Shown: one piece after another, positions 1 through 11,031 of the stretch
How positions within the stretch are numbered: position 1 is the stretch's first letter
How the letters are laid out: every line of letters starts with the position of its first letter
Made by a program: the position numbers and the translations under genes
The notes under the pieces: model-generated
Told to the model about the DNA's origin: nothing
Database searches by the model: none
What the model saw: the letters and a program-made list of their open reading frames with translations, nothing else
Source: Brachionus koreanus
Taxonomy: Eukaryota; Rotifera; Eurotatoria; Ploima; Brachionidae
Reading direction: 5' to 3'
DNA length: 33,738 nt
Assembly (NCBI GenBank): GCA_016987375.1
Contig: PJRA01000376.1
Location: forward strand, 198,382-232,119

Positions 1-48
1 CCCCCCTATCCAAAAAAATAAATTTTTGACCCCCCCTAAAATTTTGGC
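1..48. repeat. C-rich direct repeat at window edge
   Basis: CCCCCCTA occurs at the first base and again near position 32 (CCCCCCCTAAAA), separated by an A/T-only spacer. Runs of six or seven C are exceptional in this AT-rich DNA. The repeat is cut by the window edge, so it may be the end of a longer interspersed element. I do not recognise the family. Confidence 0.4.
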
Positions 49-908
49 TAACCCTAGGTTTTCATATACGTAGAATCTAAAAATGAGGTCGAAATCCAAA
101 TCTGAAGATAGTGTGGAAGTTTTGCATCGCGCGAACTTTAAAAAGAAAAGTCATATTTTCAAGTTAAGTATATTCTTCAAAAATTAGAAATTTAAAATTC
201 TAAGTTAATCAAAATCTTTGAATTTTTGAAGAATTAAAAGAAATATAAGAGAAATTAAACTTAATTTTTATTTCGATTATAGTAACTAAGTTTTAGACAG
301 ATCCCTACAGAATGACTTAAAAGGTGTATACAAGATGCTTTTGAAATTCATTAATTGGTTTACATTTTTAAAAAAATCTAATCTTTAAAGAAATATAAAA
401 AATAAACGAAAAACTTCATAAAATGAGCATTTTTTCTAGTCTTGTTATATAAAATTGTAAAGTTTTAAAACTAAAGAACCATTTAATTAAATGTCACCAA
501 TCGATTTCTTGAAACAAAACAAAATGCCCAATTTGAAACAAAATGTTCGAGGCAAAAATAGGAATGAAAATACACATGAGAAGATGTAAAACAACACTAA
601 ATAACTATAACACAACATAGACTCGACTTAAAACCTTTTTTTTCATTTTTTTTCAAAATTTTTAAAAAACAAAAAAAAAATATATATAAAGTAATTCACA
701 GAAATAGTATTGGAATAAACGGTGTGTATCACTAACTGTGCTTTTTATATTTATTCAATAAATTAAACAAAACTTTAATAATTTAAAAAATCAAATTTTG
801 TAATAGACATCTAAATTTAATTACATGATCAATTAATCTGTGTATACTTTAGGTCAAATCGTTTAAAATATATTAATGGGGCCAAATAGAATCATGCCTT
901 ACAATTAA

Positions 909-1122
909 CTCTAGAAGCACCAAAGGAGTCATTTTGACTTTTTTGAAAATTTTTAAATCCCTGTATTTTTTAAATAGATTTTTCAAATCATTATATCTTT
1001 TTTGATTTTAGTAGATTTTAAAATTTTCTTTTAAAATATGACTTAATAAAATTATTATAGTTTTTTTTATAAAATATTTTTGAATAAAACAAAACGTGAA
1101 AAAATGCTTGGTGATTCTGGTG
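909..1122. mobile_element. piggyBac-like MITE, copy 1 (214 bp)
   Basis: The element is bounded by TTAA at 905-908 and TTAA at 1123-1126, the target duplication of piggyBac transposons. Terminal inverted repeats are CTCTAGAAGCACCAA (909-923) and, read from the other end, CACCAGAATCACCAA (1122-1108), 12 of 15 identical. Just inside the left end is a short palindrome, AGTCA-TTT-TGACT, of the subterminal kind often seen in piggyBac-like elements. The interior is A/T-rich with no reading frame, so it would be non-autonomous. A second copy with the same ends and length lies at 15857-16064. Family assignment rests on TTAA plus end structure; no transposase is present. Confidence 0.62.
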
Positions 1123-1816
1123 TTAATAAACATTTTAATTAAAACATGCTTCGCATAGATAATGGAGTAAATGTATAAAAATGATAAAAAAATAATTGAA
1201 TAGAAAATGATCCATAAAAAAAATTTCTTTGAACTAAAAAACTGATTTTTTTTTTAGGAGACAAATGTATATAGAAAAAGGTTTAAAAAATGACATAAGA
1301 CTCTTCAACTTTTTTCCTGAAATAGCATGAGGCAAAGTTAATAATTAAAAAAGCTTTTGAAATTAACGGTTATAAGATAGGTTGCATCTTAACTCAATTT
1401 AGGACTTAATTTCTTAAAAAAGTAAGTTTTAATATAAAATGGAAAACTTATTCATTTGTAATTTTTTTAATAAGATTTTTTCTTTTGAAATTTAACAGGG
1501 ACGAAGTTCCCTATCCTTGTTAAATAATAAAATAATTTTTTTTTAAAAATAAATTAAACTTTTTTAAATTTTAAAATTATTATAAGATTTTTGTTAATGT
1601 AGAATTAATTTAATTTCAAAAAAAATATCCACTTTATCACAAGTAAAAAACATTTATCCAGGGGATTTTTTCAAGTAGTTTCCTGTTTGAATTTCGATAT
1701 CTGTCAAACCATGAGGAATAGCTTAAAAAATTTTGTGGTGAAAATTTTTAATTCAATAATTATCTTTTGTGAATAGACAGAATTATAGAAATTATTTTTG
1801 CTTTAATTAAATAAAC

Positions 1817-1822
1817 TTTATT
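1817..1822 (-). terminator. Candidate poly(A) signal of the Ig gene
   Basis: AATAAA on the minus strand, about 115 bases past the stop codon of the Ig-domain gene. In such AT-rich DNA the hexamer arises often by chance, so the position is tentative. Confidence 0.4.
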
Positions 1823-1935
1823 TTATTTTATAAACAATTAAAATTAAAAAAAAAATTTTTTCAAGTAAAAAATTTACAAAAAATTGCGGTTTAAATTAGA
1901 CTAACAAAAATCGATTTCTTAGGCTAAATAATTAA

Positions 1936-4900
1936 TTAAGTCGAATAGAAAAATTTTTTGATAAAAAGAAAATTTAGACAATTAAAATAAAATGGTAAAT
2001 AGGACAACGATGGGGTTTTAGACGAGGATGAAATTTCATTTGAATTTCCCAATATATATTCTAATAAGGATACATCGTTTGGTGAAGAATTATCCGCAAT
2101 ATTAGTCGAAAAATTTATAACTTTATCATTTGTTTGCTCAAAATCAACACCTTTAACATGTTGTTCCACTCTTGTTTGCTCTTTATTTTGATTAAAAAGA
2201 GCATCTTTTCTGCCCATTATAATTTCTTCGGTAAAAAAATCCAATGTTGTTTTAGTTGTAACAATTGGTGTGTACATATTGGAATTTTTCGGAAAAGTTT
2301 CACCAGCCGGTTTAGTTTCTTTGAAAAAAAAATTCAATTTCTAAATTATTTGATATTAATCTTAAATCATACCTCCATAAATGTAAAATTTTGCAAATTT
2401 GCTACCAGCAGTATTGTTGGAATAACATTCATAAGAGCCAAAGTCATTTTCACTCTCAACATTTATAATAATTGAACTCTTTTTAATGGTTTCATTTAAA
2501 ATTTGTTCACTAATTCTGTATTTGTAAGGACTAAGCGAACTCTGATGGGATCTTTTTCGATGTGCTAGTATTCTGTTGCTTATTCTCATTTTTCTTACTC
2601 TACTGCGATATCTAGAATGCTTTATTGAGTGTCTATTGATTTGTCTTAGTTGTTTGGCACCATAGTAATTAATTCCCCTCAAGCTTCGGTATTTAAACAT
2701 CCACATGATTTCCCCACTGGGAAAAGCATTAACTGTGCAGTTAAAACGAACTTGGGTTGGAAATTGCATAACATATACTTTAGAAGGTTCTACAGTTACT
2801 TCTGGTCGATCTATTTTAATAATTTTTTTTAAGTTACAAAATTAAGAAAAAAATTTTCTTAAATATTTACACAAAACGTTTATTTTGAATTTTTTGCTGA
2901 TTGAAGGTGGAACTCTATTTGTTGCTTCGCATTCAAAATAGTCATATTGTTCACGCATTACATTATTTACAAATATTTTAGATGAATTTAAAATATAGAC
3001 TTGATTAGAAATCATTTTAAACAAATTTAATCAATTAATTTTATTTTTGTTAATTTACCTGTTAAGTTGTGACTTTTAAATCGTTTAACATACCAGTTAA
3101 TTGTTGGCTTAGGACGACCAAATGCATTGCATTCTATTTAAAAAAGAAAAGCATAACAATAATTTATTTAAAGGTTTAATTTTTATTTTATAAACCATCT
3201 AGATAATAAATGCCTTTAGGAGATTTTTTTTTCTAAATTTTTTTTGTTCACAAAATAGTTGTAAATTAAAAAATAGCTTTGTCGCAAACGCAAAAATTTT
3301 CTCACTTTTTCAATTAATTAAATAACTTGTATAAAATTTATTTTTTGGATAATTTTTTTTCTCAATTTTTACTTTTATTTAATTTATTTATTTGCTGTTA
3401 AATTGATCGTCTCAATGCAAAATTAAAATAAAAAATAACCGGGTATTATTATTTGTGCTCCTAAATAAACTGAATGTGTTACCTTAAATTTCTTATTTGT
3501 GCTCTTAAATTTATTAAATTAACTCTTAATATAATTTATTGAGATATTATTCAACGTGTGCTCTAAAAAGTATTAATTGAACATATATAATACTTATTTA
3601 GACACTTAAAAGTGTAATAAGAGTTCTAAAATTAATTAATAGTGCTACTAAAATAAATTAAATGGTATCTTAAGTAAAACTTTTTTTTTTATAATAAAAA
3701 AATTTATTTTATTTTTATTTTTTTTATTTATTTAATTAAAGTAACCAAGAAAATAACCAAGAACTATTCCGAACCAAAAATAGTAAAATTGTTGATTGAA
3801 TTCTTATAGTCATAAGCAAATAAATCCTGGTTTAGTAGACTCTGTAAAATTTAAATTTAACAAAATCTCGTCGAATTTTTTTTTTCTAAAATGTAAATTT
3901 ATAAAATCAAATATTTTTTAATGAATTTTAATTCTATTTAAAGACTTTAATGATAAAGAAATAATAGCTTAGCTAATTAAACTATTTATTTCTATTTAAA
4001 TTAGTCGATTTTAATAATCAAATAAAATAAAATAGTGGGTTAAATTATCTATTTTAACAAATTGAATTGATTTGAGGACTTTTTATTTTTTATTCATTTT
4101 ACACTAATTTAATTAAATGTATTTAAAATATTTTTATAATTAGAAAATTTTAAAATTTTATTTTATGCTTAATTATTTCTTTTTTGTTCATGCGGCTCAA
4201 TTTTCAATATGTAGATAAACAATTTTTTTGGACGTAATCTGTAATCAGATTTTACGCATTTATATAATGCGTTGCACTAAACCACCAAACTATAAAAAGA
4301 AATTGAAAAAGCATATTTTGTAAAGACTATATTATTTTTTATTTATTCTATGTCACAAAATACTTTGATTGTACTAAATTCATATTGAAAAATGATTTTA
4401 TTTTTGAATATTTAAAATTCTAAATTTAAAATTTTTTGTTAAAATATTAAAAATATTTTTTTCCTTTTGCTAATTTATATGTTTATTCGGGGAATTTAAT
4501 AAAAAATATTAAATTTAAAATCTTGAGTTTTTTTCTTATCAGTATTTCAGATCAACTCTTAACACTGAAACTTGTCAAGTGAGCAATTGTATTTTTGATT
4601 CAAATTTCTTTTAAATTTTGAAAAAAAAAATTTTTTTTAAAGTAAATTTTTAGCACATACCCAGCGAAATTTGTCTGCCTTCGACAACATTAATCGATTT
4701 AGCTGCTAAATAGTCTTCACCACTAAAATTGATTATATTTTCAGTGTCAGTTGAACTGAGTGCCATGTGAGCGAAATTTCTATTCGGAATTTCATGAGTT
4801 AATTCTATTTCTGAGAAAACAGGCGATTCTAAATTAAAATAAAAATAAAAAAAATCCATTTTATTTTATTAAAATTACTCAAAATATTTAAATTAATAAT

Positions 4901-5377
4901 TTTAGATTTTAAATTTGGAGTGTTTATTTGACATGCATAATCTCCCGAGTCACTTAGTTTGACATCTCGAATGATCAAATTTGACTCGATCTCAGTTCTC
5001 TTTTCCAATCTGAACCTGTTATCCTGAGTTACTGTCATATTGTCAAAAGCCAGAACATCTCCGTCTCTGAGCCGCAACCAAAGTATGTTATGGGAACCCA
5101 AATTCCTAACCTTGCAAGGCAATAATACATCTTGGCCGAGCAAAGCATCAACGTACTCTACATTTGGCGAGCGTTGGTCATTTTCGAATATTTTCGAAAA
5201 TAAACTCGCCCGAAAAACCGAATTAAAATCAAATTCTGGTTCTGTTGGCCTGTTCAGAGATTTTTGGTATCGCCGATAGTTGCCTTGTTTGTGATAATTG
5301 ATCGCCACGGCATATTCAGCCAGAACAAGAATGAACACTAAGATGACCACGTATTTGACTTGCATATTCTTACACAT
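1936..5377 (-). CDS. Three-Ig-domain cell-adhesion protein (lachesin/IgLON/DIP-like), 6 exons
   Basis: I reconstructed the exons as complement(1936..2318, 2373..2810, 2871..2999, 3059..3133, 4661..4828, 4879..5377): 1692 bases, 563 residues. Every junction has GT..AG ends and phase 1, and the frame closes exactly. Residues 1-25 form a signal peptide. Ig1 has C88, W100 and the DSGDYAC motif (C149); Ig2 has C224, W236, C271; Ig3 has C315, W327 and DFGSYEC (C419). DFGSY is typical of insect DIP/lachesin and vertebrate IgLON third domains. Ig3 carries an unusual Arg/Lys-rich insert (about residues 334-385), making its cysteine spacing 104. After Ig3 comes a Ser/Thr/Asn-rich stalk and a hydrophobic tail (about 540-558) preceded by a serine run, which could be a GPI-anchor signal; a membrane anchor is inferred, not proven. 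Such proteins mediate neuronal or epithelial adhesion. M5 is an alternative start; a 5' UTR exon may exist upstream. Confidence 0.85.
3449..3656. repeat. Diverged GTGCTC-TAAAT direct repeats
   Basis: TTATTTGTGCTCCTAAAT (3449-3466) recurs as TTATTTGTGCTCTTAAAT (3493-3510), differing at one base. Weaker copies follow near 3547-3570 (GTGTGCTCTAAAA) and 3637-3656 (AGTGCTACTAAAATA). An ACACTT-AA-AAGTGT palindrome sits at 3602-3615. The spacing (44 to about 90 bases) is irregular. It could be an old tandem repeat or a cluster of binding sites inside the intron. Confidence 0.5.
4233..4272. other. Two adjoining stem-loops in intron
   Basis: CGTAATCTG pairs with CAGAT-TTTACG (4233-4256, two-base bulge), and ACGCATT pairs with AATGCGT around a TATAT loop (4254-4272, perfect 7 bp). 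They share ACG, so they would compete or stack. No snoRNA C/D or H/ACA boxes are convincing nearby. Confidence 0.4.
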
Positions 5378-7821
5378 CGGAAAACTTGTATTCTTAAATG
5401 ATCATTTCTGTAGGGTTCTAAAATTAATAAATCATAAATCTTGAGCGTAAATATTCCAGTCGGATTAAGTGAATTATTATAAGCTTTTGCATATAAAAAA
5501 AGAAAAAAAAATTTAAGCAATAAATATTGTTAAATTAGTCAATAGACTAAAGAAAAAGTTTGGTTTTATTGCACTATGAAAGTTGATTCCAATTTTAATT
5601 AAATTTTATTTTTATTTGAACTCGGAACCTAAGCAGAAAGTAGACTAAACGAAAAATCTCGCTAAGTTTTATTTCAGTCTTTTGTTTAAATACAAAAATT
5701 TGATTAATATTGATCCTGAATTTCAACAATTATTCTAGTAGCCTATTTTTGCCTCAAATAATTAACTTTTCACTATGATTTTGGTCAAAAAAATATTTGA
5801 TCAAAACAAAATTCAATTATTGATTGTTATTCTCTTCTCATCGTTTCCAATATCTGGCTGTAAATGTACTTGAAAAATAAATTTAAGAATAAGAAAAAAC
5901 ATGTTTAAAAATTTATTTCTGGAATAAGAAATTAGCTTTTCGTCAAAACAAGCTAATTAACTGTGAATTTAATTTTTCCAGAAAAACAATGATATGTGTG
6001 CAAGTGTTCAATTAAAATTTTTAGTTTTGAATTAAAAATTGATTTTTTCTTAACAATCTAACTGGAAATTAGGTATAAATAATTAGAATTTCTCATTTAG
6101 CTATTTTTTTTTATCAATAGTTTATTTAATTTTAAAGAACAAGATTTACAACAACAACAAAAAATTTATTCTTTTTTAAATATCATTTTTAAAAATGCAT
6201 TTTTTTCATTTTTAAAACAAAGCCCTTTATAAATTAGTTTTTTAAATTTTTAAAATAATTATTTACATGTACAATCATGATTTCATAAAATGCTGGTAGA
6301 TTTAAAGTCACAGTATTAAGTCCAAGCTTAGACATGAGTTTTTTTTTAAAAAGTATCTATCGACACTTGCACAAAATTTTCATTTTATTTATCATTATTA
6401 CATTAATTCATGCCTCATAGGCAAAAGAGTAAAATTTAGAGAAAATAAAAAAAAAAAAAATAGAAAAAGTTTTTTCAAAATGGATTAAAAAATACGATTT
6501 AGATACAAATCAAAATAGGAATTTAAACAACTCAATTATCTCAAAAAATTATAATCACTTTAATAACAAAATTTTTTGTCAATACCTGCTTCATCAGGAC
6601 CAGTTGAAAGGCTTTTTTCTAAATCCTATACTAACAGACTACATAATTCAAGATTAACAGCCAAAAATTTAGAAGCATCTACTTTATTGGTATCAAATAT
6701 AGAATAAAATACTTTTATTTATTACATTTCTTTTTGTTTAATATTAATTTAATAAAAATATGAAAAATCTATGCATTGAAATTTACTTCTTTTAAAAAAT
6801 ATTGACTTGACTTTGAAAAAAAAAATTGTTCAGTTATTGACTTGACTTGAAACTTGTGACTTAAAAACAAGTTTGATTTAAAAATAAAAATTTGAAATAA
6901 AAATATTAAAAAAAAAACATTTTCTTAGCAAAAATTTCTAAAATTTTGCTTATTTATTTAGATTTTTTGTTTGAAAAATAAATAAGACACAGCACAGCAG
7001 ACATTTGATTAAAATTCAATCAAAATAAGAAACAAATTGTTCAGTTCCCAAGTTTTTTTCAAGCTTGTTTACTTAGACAAACTCCAGTGAGATTTTCCTA
7101 TTTTAAATTCTCTAAGATCTATAATTCTAACATAAAATTTTCATCTATTCCCTAATGTCTAAACATATACATTTTTTTAAATCTCTGTTCATATTTCTTT
7201 ATCTAAACTATTTGGTGTTATATTCACATTGATTTAAATGTAAGTATTTTTTTTCATCAAAAAAAAAATTATTATTTAATTTTTGTTTTTAATTATTAAG
7301 ATTCATTAAATTTTGACCCCAACTAAATTGCTCAAAAGTTACTCTTTACAATTTTATGTTTAGAAAAATTCTTAATTAGTTTATTCAGCTATTTTGCATT
7401 GAACTGAGTCACTCGTTTCAAACTGTCTGCTTTCAATTAATGACTTTAAAATGCCAAAAATACAAGTCACTAACTTGGTTTTGATTTTTTCATTTTATTT
7501 TATTGTTTGTAGTATTCAAATTTCCTGTCAGACCAACAGATCATTTATTTAAATGAAAAAATCTCCCTTTTCAAATAAACTATGAGACAATTTCTTCTAA
7601 TTTTATTCTCATCAATAAATTTTTGTCTTATTTTTTTCAAAAAATAAAAATAACTTTTTAGAAAAGCATCAAAAATTAAAAAAAAAAAGTAAAATTCATT
7701 TTAAAAAAGCTCTTATTTAGTAACTAGGCTTTGAAAATTGATTTATTAAAAGTTGTGTCCATTAGGTTTAGAGTATCTTGTTTGCGTTTTCAATTATCTA
7801 AAAGGAAATTTCAATTTGGCA

Positions 7822-7850
7822 TTTTTTGCTCAAGAGCCGAAAGCAAAAAA
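7822..7850. other. Hairpin with 9-bp perfect stem
   Basis: TTTTTTGCT (7822-7830) pairs with AGCAAAAAA (7842-7850) around an 11-base loop, inside a locally less AT-rich patch. It is too short for a typical miRNA precursor. Function is unknown. Confidence 0.3.
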
Positions 7851-9036
7851 CCCGAATGAAAATTGTCTCTATTTGATTAGACCTGTAATTATGTTTAAAG
7901 CTCAATTTCCGATTTAACTCATCTGCTTCAAGTGCTTTGAGATATTTGAATGAAAGTCTGATAAAAAAATCGAGACCGAATGTGAATCGATTTCCGAACG
8001 AGTGAATTAAGTACCTGTAGTTTTAATTAGAGTAGCATGCCATTATGTGGTCTTTTGAGAATAACTGGCCTTAATTTCGGTTTTTATATATTTAAAATAC
8101 TCGAAATAGTATTCTTCAATATTCAAATATTTACTTTATTCATCTATTTTATTTTATTTTGGAACAACTTAAAAAATCATTCGTTTATCACAAAATATTC
8201 AGTTTCAATTGTTCGAATTAAGATTCTTCAATTATGTTTAAATGCTGTGCTAAACTCATGTGTCTACTTTTATGTTTTCTCTCATGTACAAATTTTGCTC
8301 TCTCTCATAAATCTCAAATTAGGTTAGACTCGAAATAAAATGTATTTAAATTAAATAAAAAAATGTTTTGACTAAATATTTACTAAAAATTATTGACTAA
8401 AAAAAAATAAAGTAAAGGTAGGCAATTATCTGCCGAAAATCAATAGTTTAATTGAGTTTATAGTATTAGACTCATATTTGTATTAAATTAAATTAAACCA
8501 AAAAACCATTAAATATCCTATTTTTTCTTTGACATAAATTTTAAAATTCTATAAAATTATTTAATTTGGCTTTAACTTTTAGCAATTTTTTTGATTAACA
8601 CTTAAAATGTTTAAATATTCGATGCCATTTTTAGGAAGCCATCTAAATGCAAGTTTCCGTAGTTAAGAAGCATTTTTCTCATTAATTTAATTATTAATCT
8701 TAAAAATTTTTTTGATCTCATTTTTTTTTTCAAGAGATTAAATTTGGCATCTCTTAAAACTTTTTATTTAAATAAAATTTTGAAAAAAAAATTAATTGAA
8801 ATATTTCAACTGTGGTGATAAGTATTCGAAGCTATTCGAACTAGTCACAATCACACAATCATCAATATGTTGTCACCTTAAGATGATTGATAAAGTTAAC
8901 AAACACTGTTGAATTCTAACCCAAGATTTGAGATCTTTTGATACTAACAAAAAACTAAGTATTTCTAACTAAAAGTTACAAGTGAGGAGAACTTGATCTA
9001 TTTTTAAAATTATGACAACTATGAAACTAGGGGATG

Positions 9037-9420
9037 CATCTATTTCAGCCAATTCAAGCAGTCATTAAAAGGGGACCCTTCAATAAAAGGTAATTTTGTG
9101 CGTCGGCTGTAATTTAAAGGAGTTATTAACCCTTAACTTTATAAGATCAAATTTATTTTGCTACTAAACAAAAAAGCATTTTATGTTGATCTGAAAGCTT
9201 AGTTTTTTTCTTAAAGATAGCCCTACATCTCATAAAGCAGGTAGAAACACAGTTTTTTTCTCATTTAGTTTATATTTCAGACTTTCTTCCCTCTGATTAT
9301 CATCTGCTTACCCTGATATTCAATGGTTCACTATTTTGAAGCTGAATGGCATGGGTTTTTAGCTGTGAGTGATACAAAGAAGAAATCGAATTGCTTAGTG
9401 ATAGATGGCTTAAGACTAAA
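9037..9420 (+). mobile_element. Decayed mariner transposase fragment
   Basis: In-frame pieces spread over three frames match the C-terminal half of a mariner (Tc1/mariner) transposase in the right order. KVILCVGCN (9087-9113) corresponds to the family's KVMLxVWWD stretch, KGVIN (9116-9130) to the KGVIxYELL stretch, ALHLIKQVETQ (9220-9252) to the DNARPH block, and DFLPSDYHLL (9280-9309) to the diagnostic PDLAPSDYHLF block. The distance between the last two catalytic aspartates is about 22 rather than 34 residues, suggesting a deletion of about 36 bases. Stops and frameshifts make it dead. The N-terminal half and the inverted terminal repeats were not found. Upstream limit is approximate. Confidence 0.75.
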
Positions 9421-9660
9421 TAATATAAAATGGCATTTTTTTTTTGAAAATAAAAATTATTTTACGCTTTATTTTTAATTAATAAATTAAAAATTATTAA
9501 ACAGAGTGCAAAATTAAATGACTCAATCTAAAAGAGCTTAATTTTAAATAGGACTTTTTAATCGAATTTAACATGTTGGATAAAAATTATATTTTTTTTT
9601 GGTCAAAAGCTGATGAAATTCAAATGAAATAGAAAAAAAAATCACAAATTAAGGAAATAG

Positions 9661-9695
9661 ATCAGGATACTAGTGGGCCATAAATCCCACCTGAT
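9661..9695. other. Bulged hairpin
   Basis: ATCAGG (9661-9666) pairs with CCTGAT (9690-9695), and inside it TGGG pairs with CCCA (9674-9677 with 9686-9689), leaving a 7-base bulge on one side. It stands out from the AT-rich surroundings. No known RNA family is recognised. Confidence 0.25.
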
Positions 9696-10799
9696 TATTT
9701 AAAATTAAAGTGAGACTAAAACGATTTGAAAATAGAAAAAAAAATAACCCAAAAAAAATGCGGAAATAATATTCATGCATAAAATTGTTGTTTGATTCTT
9801 TATCTTAAAATAATCTTTTCAAATCAGTCTTTGATTGCCATAAAGTAGAAACACTATCTGATATGTATCTTGCTTCAGAAGTGGAATTTAATTGAACAGA
9901 TTAGATCAATGAGAATTTTTTTTAAACATTTATTCATGGCATCAAAGCACTATTCAACGAACTAAAAAAAAAAAAATAAACCTCGGCTATTCTAATAGAT
10001 AAGATAAGAGTTTTCTTTTTTTTTTAAACAAAAAAAATGCGAACTATTCGTTTCTTTTTGATTTTAAAGTATTTTTTTCTTTAATAAGTTAATGACCGAC
10101 TAACAAAATTTTACATATCTATTAAAGATTTTAATAAGATATATTGATTTAGACTTGTCTATTTTAGACTATCGATTTCGCTCTCGAATTGACTTGATCC
10201 AAATAAGATAAAATAAAAACAAAATCGATTTGCACTTAAGCTTTGCAAACACTAAAAAAACTTGAGATGTTTAATTAAAATGTTATTTTTTTTTTTTATT
10301 CAAATGATAACAATAAAAAAAAAAAGAAAAATTTTTTTGTTTCTATTTGGCTTTTTGCACTTGGATTCCTATTCAAAATGTCTTACAAAAATATCCAAAA
10401 TAAAATTTTAGAAATAACACAGTTACTCACTGATGCAACAACATAAATTCCATCATTTTTGTCAATTTAAGGCTCTTTAATGTTGAAATTAAAAATGATT
10501 ATTTCCTTTTTTTGCCGAATTATGCTTAAATTCTTTTTCTTAGTCAATATTCTTGCAAATTTCAATAAAATTACTACTGTCATATTTAAGAAATCATTTT
10601 CATATTTTTAAATTAAATTTGGCTCTGATTTTAGATTAATTTAGCTACTTTTAATTAGAAAAAAAATAAAAAAATAAGTAATTTTTTTTTCTATCTTTAA
10701 ATGATTAAATAAATAGAAATAATCTCAAACATTTGGATGATTATGCGTAAATAGGTCTTAAAAATATCTCTCGGTCAGGCAGTTATTTGTACTGGTGGT

Positions 10800-10819
10800 A
10801 CTAGATTTAGAAATCTAGT
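10800..10819. repeat. Perfect 9-bp inverted repeat
   Basis: ACTAGATTT and AAATCTAGT are separated by AG only. Directly before it, TACT occurs twice around GGTGG. It lies in the less AT-rich patch 10740-11330. A short perfect palindrome such as this could bind a dimeric factor. Confidence 0.35.
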
Positions 10820-11016
10820 TCAGCATCTATTTTCAAATGAGAGAAAAAAAAAACTAATATAAAATTTTCTTGTTTGTCTGATTGTGAATGAAACGCGCTG
10901 ATCTAGCTGTAGGGAAAAAACTAGTTTGACCAAAAATGGAAATTTGTGAAAAATTGCAGCATATTTTTTTGATTGAAAATTTATCCAAATTCGAAAATTG
11001 ACAGTCACTGCTGGAG

Positions 11017-11031
11017 TCGATAGCTTATCGA
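11017..11031. repeat. TCGATA-GCT-TATCGA inverted repeat
   Basis: Perfect 6-bp arms around a 3-base centre, in the same less AT-rich patch as the palindrome at 10800. The ATCGAT-like core resembles sites for several dimeric regulators, but no assignment is possible. Confidence 0.3.

Larger units (their letters stand above)
1..1935. other. Non-coding AT-rich flank
   Basis: No reading frame of note and no RNA gene is visible on either strand. It holds a C-rich repeat at the extreme left edge (1-48), a TTAA-flanked MITE (909-1122, listed separately) and the 3' end of the neighbouring minus-strand Ig gene, with a candidate polyadenylation signal at 1817-1822. The rest is A/T homopolymer-rich DNA. 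Confidence 0.6.
3134..4660 (-). other. Long fourth intron of the Ig gene
   Basis: This 1527-base phase 1 intron is about 25 times longer than the gene's other introns (50, 54, 59 and 60 bases). It splits Ig2 directly before its first cysteine codon. It contains a cluster of diverged GTGCTC direct repeats (3449-3656) and two adjoining stem-loops (4233-4272), listed separately, and no coding frame. Confidence 0.75.

Noticed and set aside
8037..8327. 96-codon plus-strand frame with hydrophobic translation
   Set aside because: Phe/Ile/Leu richness follows from T-rich DNA; no splice context, no family resemblance and no codon-like composition.
10820..11008. 62-codon minus-strand frame
   Set aside because: Composition matches local non-coding DNA and part of it overlaps a palindrome-rich patch; looks like chance.
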